Of a DNA stretch of 64,000 nucleotides, positions 13,245-21,919 are shown piece after piece (positions within the stretch are counted from its first letter, which is position 1; the number at the start of each line of letters is the position of its first letter). Source of the stretch: Planctomycetota bacterium (GTDB lineage Bacteria; Planctomycetota; Phycisphaerae; Phycisphaerales; UBA1924); the NCBI GenBank assembly GCA_003696675.1, contig RFGH01000057.1, positions 49,243 to 113,242 of the forward strand, in the 5' to 3' direction. The notes beneath the pieces were generated by a model. The model was not told where the DNA came from, made no database searches, and saw nothing but the letters and a program-made list of their open reading frames with translations. A program made the translations under genes and the position numbers.

Positions 13245-14129
13245 ATGACCGACACCGCCGTGCTCGAAAAGCCCGAGAACGCCTCCCCCACGCAGACTCC
13301 CCTGCTGGTGGTCGAAGATCTGAAGACCTACTTCCCCATCCGCTCGGGGCTGCTTCAGCGGGTGACCGACCACTTCAAGGCGGTCGACGGGGTTTCCTTC
13401 AAGGTCGATCGCGGCGAAACACTCGGGCTCGTCGGGGAGTCGGGGTGCGGAAAGACCACGGTCGGCCGGACACTGCTCCGGCTCATCCCGGCCACCGGGG
13501 GGCGGGTGATCTTCAACGGGCATGATGTGTTCCGCGCGTCCGGGTCCGAACTGCAGAAGCTCCGCCGGGATATGCAGATTGTCTTCCAGGATCCGGCCGG
13601 TTCGCTGAACCCGCGGATGCGCATCGCCGCGATCGTCGGCGAACCACTGGTCATTCACGGAATGGTCAAGGACAAAGACGAGCTCCGCGAACGGGTCGAG
13701 AACCTGTTGGTTCGCTGCGGCATGCCAAAGGCCGCCGCCGACCGCTATCCGCACGAGTTTTCAGGTGGGCAGCGGCAGCGCATCGGAATTGCCCGTGCGC
13801 TCGCACTGGAACCGAAGTTTATTGTTTGCGACGAGCCCACCAGCGCGCTCGATGTGTCCATTCAGGCCCAGATCATCAACCTCCTGATGGATCTGCAGAG
13901 CGAGTTCGGACTGTCGTACCTGTTCATTTCGCACGACATGGCGGTCATCCAGCATGTCTGCAAGCGTATCGCGGTGATGTACAAGGGCAAAATCGTCGAG
14001 GAGGGTAGCCGCGAAGAGATCATTAACAATCCGCAGCACAGGTACACCCAGTCGCTTCTCAGCGCTGTTCCCGAGCCAAATCCCCGCCAGCAGAAGGCGA
14101 GGATCGTCTTCGAGGGCGGGGCGATGTGA
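13245..14129 (+). CDS. Oligopeptide/dipeptide ABC transporter ATP-binding protein (OppF/DppF-like)
   Basis: GESGCGKTT Walker A, FSGGQRQRIGIARAL signature, DEPTSALD, C-terminal HRYTQSLLSAVPEPNP typical of the Opp/Dpp ATPase. No partner permease in the window. Confidence 0.88.
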   Translation: MTDTAVLEKPENASPTQTPLLVVEDLKTYFPIRSGLLQRVTDHFKAVDGVSFKVDRGETLGLVGESGCGKTTVGRTLLRLIPATGGRVIFNGHDVFRASGSELQKLRRDMQIVFQDPAGSLNPRMRIAAIVGEPLVIHGMVKDKDELRERVENLLVRCGMPKAAADRYPHEFSGGQRQRIGIARALALEPKFIVCDEPTSALDVSIQAQIINLLMDLQSEFGLSYLFISHDMAVIQHVCKRIAVMYKGKIVEEGSREEIINNPQHRYTQSLLSAVPEPNPRQQKARIVFEGGAM

Positions 14130-14142
14130 TCGGGCGGTGCAC

Positions 14143-15597
14143 TCAGCTCCGGCGACGCTGTTCGAGCCGGACAAGGAAGTGCGCCATAATCCGCTCGTAG
14201 AGCGCATCTCCTAAAATCCGGTCTTCAACACCCGCATCGATGTTTGGATTGTCGTTGATCTCGATGACCCTCGGCTTGCCGTCGATGACCTTGATGTCCA
14301 CGCCGTAGAGTCCGTCGCCGATCTGCTTGGCCGCCCGTACGCCAACCTTCACCACCGCGGCCGGGACCTGGCTGACTGGCACGGTCTCAAAGCCGCCGCT
14401 GGAGACGCGCGATCCTTGGCGATTGACGATCTGCCAATGCTTGCGAGCCATGAAATACTTGGACGCGTACAGGGGCTGCCCCCCGAGCACGCCGATCCGC
14501 CAGTCAAACTCGGTGGGAACAAACTCTTGGGCGATCAGCAGTTCTGAGGTGTCGAGCAACTCATCGAGACGACGGTAAAACTCCTCCTCGGTATCGATTT
14601 TGATCACTCCGGCCGAAAATGAGCTGTCGGGCTGTTTGATGACCGCCGGGAACCCGATGCGCTCCGCGACAAGTCCGGCCGTGTCCTCGCCGAAGATCAC
14701 CGTCTTGGGCGTCGGAATCTTGTGCCGGATCATCATCTCGGCCTGATACACCTTGTTGGTGCACCGCACGATCGAGACGGGGTCATCGATCACGACCATG
14801 CCTTCCGCGGCCGCTCTGCGGGCCATACGGTAGGTGTAGTGATCCACGGCCGTGGTATCCCGGATGAAGAGGGCGTCGTACTCGGCGACTCGCCCGGCAT
14901 CGTCTTTGGTGATCAACTCCGCCCGGATGCCCATCGACTCGCCCGCCGCAATGAACTTCTTCAGGGCTTTCTGATCCGAGCAGGGCATCGGATCGTCCGG
15001 TTTGTGCAAGATCGCCATGTCGAATCGCGACGGCGTCTTCGGCTTGCTCGTTCGAACGCCACGGGTGATGTATCGCTCGGCCTGCTCCGCGACATAGGCC
15101 GTCTCGTTGTCCGGAACCTCGCCTGCCGGGACAATGCGAACGGAATCAATGGTCCACCCGCTCTCATTCACAAAGGTCACACGAAGCAGCGGGGCCGGAA
15201 ATACATTGAAGAGAGCACGGGCCAACTGGCGGTGCTTTTCGTAGTACGAAGAGCCGAAATAAATCCAGAGCTCGAAGTCTGCGGCCTTGACTCCTTTGAG
15301 ACTCTTGTTGATCAGACCATCGAGAGACGATTCGGCCAGCCGATGGATCGGCGCGAGTTGAAGATCACGGAGCGTGGTCACCGTCGGCAGCGGCTTGTGC
15401 CCCCGCGCCTCTGCGAGAAGTGAGACATAATAACCAGCGGTCTGATATCCGTACGATCGGCAGAGATTGCATACTTTCAGGTTCGCGGCGGCACCGAACT
15501 TTGGGTCGGCGAGGTAGTCCCGTGCGGCCACGATCTCCGCGCCGGGAATCTTCAACGGCCAGCGCTTCGGATTGCTGACGACCACGATCGTGTTCAA
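14143..15597 (-). CDS. RimK-type ATP-grasp ligase with RLAN-like N-terminal domain
   Basis: N-terminal LKVCNLCRSYGYQTAGYYVSLLAEARGHKPLPTV matches the RLAN (RimK-like ATP-grasp N-terminal) pattern as recalled; C-terminal ATP-grasp IEINDNPNIDAGVED. Confidence 0.83.
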   Translation of the reverse strand: MNTIVVVSNPKRWPLKIPGAEIVAARDYLADPKFGAAANLKVCNLCRSYGYQTAGYYVSLLAEARGHKPLPTVTTLRDLQLAPIHRLAESSLDGLINKSLKGVKAADFELWIYFGSSYYEKHRQLARALFNVFPAPLLRVTFVNESGWTIDSVRIVPAGEVPDNETAYVAEQAERYITRGVRTSKPKTPSRFDMAILHKPDDPMPCSDQKALKKFIAAGESMGIRAELITKDDAGRVAEYDALFIRDTTAVDHYTYRMARRAAAEGMVVIDDPVSIVRCTNKVYQAEMMIRHKIPTPKTVIFGEDTAGLVAERIGFPAVIKQPDSSFSAGVIKIDTEEEFYRRLDELLDTSELLIAQEFVPTEFDWRIGVLGGQPLYASKYFMARKHWQIVNRQGSRVSSGGFETVPVSQVPAAVVKVGVRAAKQIGDGLYGVDIKVIDGKPRVIEINDNPNIDAGVEDRILGDALYERIMAHFLVRLEQRRRS

Positions 15598-16445
15598 GGC
15601 ATATTCCCCGATTTCTTGCCCTTCATCCCGCTCTTTTCGAGTGAAGGCAGAGCGCCGAGTGTCTTCGGCTCGATGACCAGCAGATTCGCGTCGTAGGTGA
15701 GCACTCCCAGATAGATCGAACCCAGCAAACGCGGCATGTCTACCTCATACCGACGGGATGCGAAAGCAGGATTGTTCTCGAGCGGATCGGCGATCTGGAC
15801 CTTGCGTGTGCCCCCATCGTACCCGCACACGACCACGAAGTGCCCCCCGGGCACGCCCCGCACATCGTCCTCGTCATCCAGCGGAGGAACTTCGCGGGGG
15901 GCTCGATAGAGGTAGGTCGAACTCAGCCCGGTCAGAATCGGCAGACCCTTCCGGAGGAACGAGTGGATGAGCTGCGCCGAGACATCTTGCATGAAGATCT
16001 CGCCGCCCGCCTCGAGAAACTCCAGATACGCCTGAGTCGCCAGCTCATACTTCAGTTCCACCTTCTCCAGTGCAGCGGCCTGCTGTCGCAGTTTATTCGA
16101 GATCAACTGTGGGTCGCCCGGCTTTGATCCGTCCGCGGGGAACCAGGTCGGATCGAACATGTGCAGGTTGAAGGTGATCAGCCTCGCGCGATAGCCTCTC
16201 ATCAAAGCGTGGAGTCCGAGCCAGGGAGCCAGCGTTCCACGCCCGGCCTCGACACCCAGCATCTTCATGGTATCGATCACTGATTCGAGCGAAACGCTCT
16301 CGCCGTAGTAGCGATATACACTGTGCAGGCAGGTCGGGCCGCAGGTCTGGTCGTCGGGCTGCGCGTGAATGTGAAATGGAAGCTGTGCGGCGTCTTCGAT
16401 CAACTCTGCGGCTCCTCGGCATGCGTTCGGATCAGACGATGCCAC
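15594..16445 (-). CDS. C39/papain-like cysteine peptidase-fold protein
   Basis: DDQTCGPTCLHSVYRYYG (QxxCGxxC catalytic region), GGHFVVVCGYD (His) and IADPLENN (Asp). 4-nt overlap with the ATP-grasp gene. Confidence 0.78.
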   Translation of the reverse strand: MASSDPNACRGAAELIEDAAQLPFHIHAQPDDQTCGPTCLHSVYRYYGESVSLESVIDTMKMLGVEAGRGTLAPWLGLHALMRGYRARLITFNLHMFDPTWFPADGSKPGDPQLISNKLRQQAAALEKVELKYELATQAYLEFLEAGGEIFMQDVSAQLIHSFLRKGLPILTGLSSTYLYRAPREVPPLDDEDDVRGVPGGHFVVVCGYDGGTRKVQIADPLENNPAFASRRYEVDMPRLLGSIYLGVLTYDANLLVIEPKTLGALPSLEKSGMKGKKSGNMP

Positions 16446-16484
16446 TCCCCAACCGCTATCACTCTAGACAACGGCCTGTGAAAC

Positions 16485-18326
16485 TCAAACCGCGGCCTCA
16501 AGCCCACAATCGGCCGGATCATGCCTGGCCATGCCCCCCCACCACCGCTCACCCCACATAGCGATATTGATCATCGGCCAGGAAAGATTCCAGAGGGCCT
16601 CGGGCGCGGCGGAGACGGTCTGCACGGCTTCGGTAGTAAAAATCTCGCGGGCAAGGTGGCTCGTACGCAATACCGAACTCATCCCGCCAGCCCACTGCTG
16701 GAAAGGCAACGGGAAGCTCGCCTTGGGGCGAGCGAGGATGCCGATAGGCAGGTCGCCCGAGAATGCCCGTCGGAGGGCGATCTTTGTCTGCTCCGGCGCG
16801 TCCCCGGCATACTTCATGCACATCGGCATGCTCTCGGCCAGCCGGGCAACCGCGAAGTCGGCGAATGGCGTCCGACCCTCGACCGAGGCTAGCATCGTGG
16901 CCGAATCCAGCCGACGCAGCAGGTTGGGCAGGTTCATGCGCCGATGGAAGCGAAGATGCGGCTCCAGCCTATCCAAGCCGTCGCACGCGATCCGAAGCTC
17001 CTCGAACTCCTCCGTGTAGAAGGCACGCAAAGCCTCATCGCGGCCGCTGGAATTCCAAGCCCGATCCCTCAGCACTCTCGACTTGATACCCATGGGAACC
17101 CATGCATTCGAGTCGAGATGGAAGAGGCCGCCCGTGATGTCCTTGGCGCCTGCCAATGCGGCGACATGATCAGCGGCCTGACGCATCGCGGGGGCATACC
17201 CACCAAATAGTTCGTCAGCACCCTCTCCGGAAATGGTCACTACATGCCCGTCCGCACGCAGAGATGCCGCGACCTCATAGATCGCGACCTCGTTCGGAGT
17301 AGACAGAGGAACGCCGGAGCGATCGATCATCCAGTGCCATCGATCGAGAAACCCATCCCTTGTGACTTCAATCTCTTCATGATGGGTGCCAAGACACTCC
17401 GCCATGGCTCGTGCATGCTGGAAGTCGTCGTCCATACCGGGCACTCGCGCGCCGGCGCAATAGGTCATGAGTTTCGGGACATGACGATTGGCAACACTCG
17501 TGATGATGGCGCTATCGAGCCCGCCGGACAAGAGTGCGCAGATCGGCACATCCGTTCTCAGGTGCCGGATGATGGAGTCTTCGACGACATCACGAACTTC
17601 ACCCCCTGCATCCTCTGCAGCTGCGGACGATTCGGACCAGATGTTTCGCATATCTGGCTGCGAGTCCGATCTGGCTGAGTAAATCCGTATCTCGCCGGGA
17701 AGCAGCGTCTCGATGCCCTCGAACAGTGTCCTGTGACCAAGCGTGGGCCGCAGTGTCGTCAGGTACGCAGAAACAGTCACAAGATCCGGCGTACACCGTG
17801 CATCGGGGTGGGCAAGGACAGCCGCGAGGTCGCTCGCAAACACCAAGCACGACCCTGCTGGCCCGGCGACTCTTGCCGCATACAGCGGCTTGATGCCCAG
17901 CGGATCACGGGCGAGCAGCACGCGATGTTCATCACGATCAACGAATCCGATCGCGAACATCCCGCGGAACTTGGAGATCGCTCTCTCACCCCAAACCGCC
18001 AGAGCGAGCAGCACGGTCTCCGTGTCGCAGTCTGTACGGAACCTGATGCCCTCAGACTCCAGCTCGCCCCGAAGCTCAGCGTCGTTGTATAGCTCCCCGT
18101 TGTATGTCAGGGCGAATCGCCCATCGGGTGTTGTCATCGGCTGGTGACCCTCGGGCCCGGGCGCGATGACCGCCAATCGACGGTGTCCGAGCACCGCCCA
18201 CGGGCAACGCCAGAGTCCGGCCCCGTCGGGACCACGATGGAACATAGTGTCGCGCATCCGTGCGGCATCCAGATCGGTCAGACCGATCGGACCACCCAGC
18301 CCGATGACACCCAGAATGCCGCACAT
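16485..18326 (-). CDS. Glutamine-hydrolysing asparagine synthetase family protein (AsnB-like)
   Basis: MCGILGVIG (N-terminal nucleophile Cys2), HRGPDGAG, and ALLSGGLDSAII PP-loop. Confidence 0.92.
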   Translation of the reverse strand: MCGILGVIGLGGPIGLTDLDAARMRDTMFHRGPDGAGLWRCPWAVLGHRRLAVIAPGPEGHQPMTTPDGRFALTYNGELYNDAELRGELESEGIRFRTDCDTETVLLALAVWGERAISKFRGMFAIGFVDRDEHRVLLARDPLGIKPLYAARVAGPAGSCLVFASDLAAVLAHPDARCTPDLVTVSAYLTTLRPTLGHRTLFEGIETLLPGEIRIYSARSDSQPDMRNIWSESSAAAEDAGGEVRDVVEDSIIRHLRTDVPICALLSGGLDSAIITSVANRHVPKLMTYCAGARVPGMDDDFQHARAMAECLGTHHEEIEVTRDGFLDRWHWMIDRSGVPLSTPNEVAIYEVAASLRADGHVVTISGEGADELFGGYAPAMRQAADHVAALAGAKDITGGLFHLDSNAWVPMGIKSRVLRDRAWNSSGRDEALRAFYTEEFEELRIACDGLDRLEPHLRFHRRMNLPNLLRRLDSATMLASVEGRTPFADFAVARLAESMPMCMKYAGDAPEQTKIALRRAFSGDLPIGILARPKASFPLPFQQWAGGMSSVLRTSHLAREIFTTEAVQTVSAAPEALWNLSWPMINIAMWGERWWGGMARHDPADCGLEAAV

Positions 18327-18377
18327 GGACTGGAATATCGGCGTCGGGTCCCGGCTGCCCGCAAAATCAGGGGATTC

Positions 18378-19169
18378 TCAGTCTTCGTCGGGTCGGCAAA
18401 CGCGGCACGGCTGGTATGTCTTTTCAGCATCCACCCGCAGGATCCGGGTGCTCGTGGAGCCGGCGTGCTGGCAGCTCTCTCGGTGATACTTGCTTCCCGA
18501 CTTGGTCACCCAGACCCAGGACTCTGCGCTCTTCGGCGGGGTCTCGTGCGGCTTCATGTCCTCGGCAGGTTGCGGCTCGGGCGTTGTCGGGATCTCGGGC
18601 CCTGCAGGCTCGGCTGCGATCTCGGGCGACTCCGGTCGCCCCCAGACCCCCCGTCCGAGTTCACGCGCCCGCTGCTCATACCAGCGAAGAACCCGCTCGT
18701 ACGGCGCCGCTGCCCGGGTGGAGACCTTTCCATACCCTTGCCGGACGATCTCCAGATCCACGAACAGGCCGTCGGGCTCGCGGAAAATGTACCCTCGCCG
18801 CCGTCCAATCGCGTCCGTGGCGCCGGGAACCGGCTCGAACACGGTGACCTGTTCGCCGTAGAGCATCCGTGTCAGAAAACGCTTCGCTTCGACCGATTCC
18901 GGCGACGGAACTTCGGCCTTCTCGACCCACTCGGGCGTGTCGGCACCCAGCACCTCGAAGCGATAAATCTGCCCATCGAGGAGCAGGACAAGGCTGTCAC
19001 CGTCGATCACTTCGATAACATTGGCCCCGCCGGAACGCTCCGGGTCCGGCCGGGTAACCTCGGGCACATCACCATTTCTGGCAGGCGAAGACCGTTGCCC
19101 ACCCTCGGGATTCGGGTACATCGCCAGCGCGGCCGAGATTGCCGTCGCCAATAGGGTGGTGATTGCCAT
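18378..19169 (-). CDS. Staphylococcal nuclease-like (SNase/TNase) domain protein
   Basis: VIEVIDGDSLVLLLDGQIYRFEVLGADTPE; EAKRFLTRML; GYGKVSTRAAAPYERVLRWYEQRARELGRGVWG. Confidence 0.78.
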   Translation of the reverse strand: MAITTLLATAISAALAMYPNPEGGQRSSPARNGDVPEVTRPDPERSGGANVIEVIDGDSLVLLLDGQIYRFEVLGADTPEWVEKAEVPSPESVEAKRFLTRMLYGEQVTVFEPVPGATDAIGRRRGYIFREPDGLFVDLEIVRQGYGKVSTRAAAPYERVLRWYEQRARELGRGVWGRPESPEIAAEPAGPEIPTTPEPQPAEDMKPHETPPKSAESWVWVTKSGSKYHRESCQHAGSTSTRILRVDAEKTYQPCRVCRPDED

Positions 19170-19172
19170 GGC

Positions 19173-19625
19173 TTAAACCCACACATTCACGATCAGATTG
19201 GGTTCTTTGAGCTTGCCGCTCCAGAGCCCGACCGAGGTGGTCACCAGCTTCACTTCATACTGCGGGTGTGCGTCCAGCCACTCATTGATCTGCTGATCGA
19301 GAAACTCGAGCGAATCGCCAGTCAGCCGGCAATGGAAACTCTTCACATGGATTGCGCCAGCGCCGGTGACATTCGGTGTCCGGCTCCATTTGTCCTCGTG
19401 CCGCCCCGCCCCGAGTCGCTGCTCGAAAGTCCGAATTTTGGGAGGGGCGCCTTGGGAAGGTCCGGACGCCACCGGCATCGGAGCATCGCTCACATCGAGA
19501 GGCAGCGTGTCATCGAGTGACAGATCCTCACCGTCAGCCTTCTTTGGCATGTCGGCGTGCTTCTTCGGGTCGCTCCCCCCACCTGAATAACCCGGCGGCA
19601 GCGGATCGCGGAGTTGGTGTGACAT
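19173..19625 (-). CDS. Conserved hypothetical protein
   Basis: Co-directional with the SNase gene (3-nt gap); C-terminal IHVKSFHCRLTGDSLEFLDQQINEWLDAHPQYEVKLVTTSVG. Start assumed at MSHQLRD. Confidence 0.55.
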   Translation of the reverse strand: MSHQLRDPLPPGYSGGGSDPKKHADMPKKADGEDLSLDDTLPLDVSDAPMPVASGPSQGAPPKIRTFEQRLGAGRHEDKWSRTPNVTGAGAIHVKSFHCRLTGDSLEFLDQQINEWLDAHPQYEVKLVTTSVGLWSGKLKEPNLIVNVWV

Positions 19626-19700
19626 GTCTGACTCCCACTTGGCGGGAAACCCCACGGTCCCGTCACTGAACATATCACAAACGGCGGGCCGCGTCGAGCC

Positions 19701-20072
19701 CTAAGTCGGCACTCCGTGGAACCGCCAAAGTCCCAAGCCTCCAAATCGCCCCTCGTACCGGATGTTTGGCCCTTCGGACCACGCGACAGTTACCGAAACT
19801 TCGGTTTCGCTGGCCCGCAGCCCTTGCAGCTCGCCGCGCCGGATCCGGTGAACGACCCCGCGCCCGTCGGACACCGGTCCCTCGTGTCTCAGGTAATGAT
19901 CGCGATGATGATCAATCTGCTCCGCGTCAAAGACCGCTTCCAAATCAGGACGAACTTCCGTTCGCCATGTCCGAAGTGTGCGTCCCTCCCCAAGATTGGG
20001 GTCTTCAATCATCCAGTCGAAGTGACGGGAGCCGTCCGGCAGGATGTGCTCAAGAATGACTGTTTCCGGCAT
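19701..20072 (-). CDS. LigD phosphoesterase-like (LigD_N) small protein
   Basis: MPETVILEHILPDGSRHFDWMIEDP...LRTWRTE, resembling stand-alone LigD 3'-phosphoesterase-type domains; family call tentative. Confidence 0.5.
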   Translation of the reverse strand: MPETVILEHILPDGSRHFDWMIEDPNLGEGRTLRTWRTEVRPDLEAVFDAEQIDHHRDHYLRHEGPVSDGRGVVHRIRRGELQGLRASETEVSVTVAWSEGPNIRYEGRFGGLGLWRFHGVPT

Positions 20073-20138
20073 AGTGGAGCGTACACGCCCAGCCCCGCGC
20101 CCCCTGCTACGATCGCCTCCAAATCCAGGAGTCTCGCC

Positions 20139-20813
20139 ATGCGCACCCTGATCCTGACCGTGATCGCCGCCGCCACCCTCGCCGGGGGCTGTCAGCCAGC
20201 CAAGAAAGTGCAGCGCACCCTTGCGTTGAACGAACTGCAGAACGCGGCCGGCTATGCCGAGCAGCAGGGCGACACCGCCAAGGCAATGGAGCTCTGGACC
20301 GAGTATGTCACCCGCCGGCCTCACGAGGCCATGGCCCAGTACCGCCTCGGCATCCTCAAGCTCAGCAACGGCATGCCTCGTGAAGCCGCGGATCATCTGT
20401 GGATCGCCCATGATCTGAAGCCGGACCGCATCGATTACCTCGAAGCACTGGCCGAGGCACTCCACCAGTCCGGGGAGCGGGACGCCATGTTCCAGCTGCT
20501 CCGCGACACGATCGAGGAGGGCGGATTGGCGGAAGGGCATCTCCGGTACGCCAAGTTCGCGGGTCGGGCCGGACTGGTTGACGAGGCTGAGGAGTCGCTG
20601 CGTATCGCAGCCGCGCTGGATGGCGACCGGACCGACCGGGCGTATCGCCTACTGGCGCAACTCGCCCGCCAGACAGGAGATACCGAAGCGGAGAAGGACG
20701 CTTGGCGGCATGTACTCTGGTTCGATCGGTCGGACGAGGAAGCCAACGCCCGACTGTCGGAGCTTGGGATGATCCCCGGCCCCAGCCTCGCGCTCCCGCC
20801 CCGCACGGAGTAA
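20139..20813 (+). CDS. TPR-repeat lipoprotein
   Basis: MRTLILTVIAAATLAGGC lipobox; repeated helical TPR-like segments (EQQGDTAKAMELWTEYVTRRPHEAMAQYRLGIL). Confidence 0.7.
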   Translation: MRTLILTVIAAATLAGGCQPAKKVQRTLALNELQNAAGYAEQQGDTAKAMELWTEYVTRRPHEAMAQYRLGILKLSNGMPREAADHLWIAHDLKPDRIDYLEALAEALHQSGERDAMFQLLRDTIEEGGLAEGHLRYAKFAGRAGLVDEAEESLRIAAALDGDRTDRAYRLLAQLARQTGDTEAEKDAWRHVLWFDRSDEEANARLSELGMIPGPSLALPPRTE

Positions 20814-20859
20814 TGCCTCATCCTACCTCCCCGGTTTGACCCCCCGACGCATCTGGCTT

Positions 20860-20890
20860 ATCCTTTTATCCGAATCCGTGGATAAAGGAT
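20860..20890. promoter_or_regulatory. Inverted repeat overlapping the ArsR-methyltransferase gene start (candidate operator)
   Basis: atccttttatcc-gaatccgt-ggataaaggat, arms complementary except for one extra T; right arm overlaps the RBS (aaagga) of the gene at 20895. Confidence 0.5.
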
Positions 20891-20894
20891 CCCG

Positions 20895-21881
20895 ATGCCC
20901 GCCCAGCACGCCCCAAACCAATCCGCAGGCCCGAAGGGTGTGCTCGAACGGCTCTCCCAGCTCGGAGATCCCGTCCGCATGCGGATGCTCCGGGTATTGG
21001 ATCGAGAGGAACTAGCCGTCGGCGAACTCGCCAAGGTGCTTCAGATCCCCCAAAGCTCCGCGTCGCGTCACCTGAAGGTGTTGGCCGACGGCGGCTGGCT
21101 GATCAAACGCCCGGTCGGGCCTGCTACTTACTACCGCGTGGTGCTCGACGATTTGCCGTCCGAAGCCCGGGCGATCTGGTTAGCCGTTCGGGAGCACGCC
21201 GGGATCGACCACGATTGTGAACAAGATGACGCCCGCCTGACCGCGGTCCTTGCCGAGCGGATGGCCGACTCTCGCGGCTTCTTCGGGCGGCACGCCGGGC
21301 AGTGGGATGAACTCAGGGGCCAGCTCTTCGGCCGACGGTTCACGGACCAGGCCCTGCTCGGTCTGATCGATCCGGCTTGGACGGTGGCCGACCTGGGCTG
21401 CGGAACCGGAAATGCGGCCGAGCTGCTCGCGCCCTGGGTGAGCGAGGTCGTCGCGGTGGACGAATCCCCGGAGATGCTCGACGCCGCGCGCCGTCGCTTG
21501 GCCGACCATCAGAATGTCCGGTTTGTCGAAGGCGATCTGACCAGCCCGTGCGTCGCGCGAGCCTCGGTCGACGCAGCGGTGTGCCTTCTCGTCCTGCATC
21601 ACATTGATCGGCCCGAGAAAGTCGTCGAGCAGATGGGACGAATGCTACGGACGACGAATCACGGCGGGATCGCCTTGATCGTCGATATCACGCCGCATGA
21701 TCGCGCGACCTATCGCCATGAGATGGGGCACAAACACCAAGGGTTCGCGCCCGATCAGATCGAATCCATGTTTCAGAAGGCCGGCTTCGCCCGTGTGCGG
21801 GTCCGCGTTCTGCCCCCCGACATCGACGCGGCCGGCCCGGCGCTGTTCGTCGCGACCGCTCGAGTCACAGCCGAATCCTGA
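20895..21881 (+). CDS. ArsR-family HTH regulator fused to a class I SAM-dependent methyltransferase
   Basis: [47 protein letters not shown] wHTH followed by [19 protein letters not shown]-binding motif. Confidence 0.88.
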   Translation: MPAQHAPNQSAGPKGVLERLSQLGDPVRMRMLRVLDREELAVGELAKVLQIPQSSASRHLKVLADGGWLIKRPVGPATYYRVVLDDLPSEARAIWLAVREHAGIDHDCEQDDARLTAVLAERMADSRGFFGRHAGQWDELRGQLFGRRFTDQALLGLIDPAWTVADLGCGTGNAAELLAPWVSEVVAVDESPEMLDAARRRLADHQNVRFVEGDLTSPCVARASVDAAVCLLVLHHIDRPEKVVEQMGRMLRTTNHGGIALIVDITPHDRATYRHEMGHKHQGFAPDQIESMFQKAGFARVRVRVLPPDIDAAGPALFVATARVTAES

Positions 21882-21919
21882 ACGGACGACGGGCCAAGGA
21901 AACGCCCGAAGGAGAAGAC

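Noticed and set aside
13245-14129. Complete oligopeptide ABC transporter operon
   Set aside because: Only the ATPase subunit is present; neighbours are a tRNA and a convergent ATP-grasp gene.
21882-21919. Possible SAH riboswitch upstream of ahcY
   Set aside because: Only 38 nt between the regulator stop and the ahcY start; too short and no recognisable structure.
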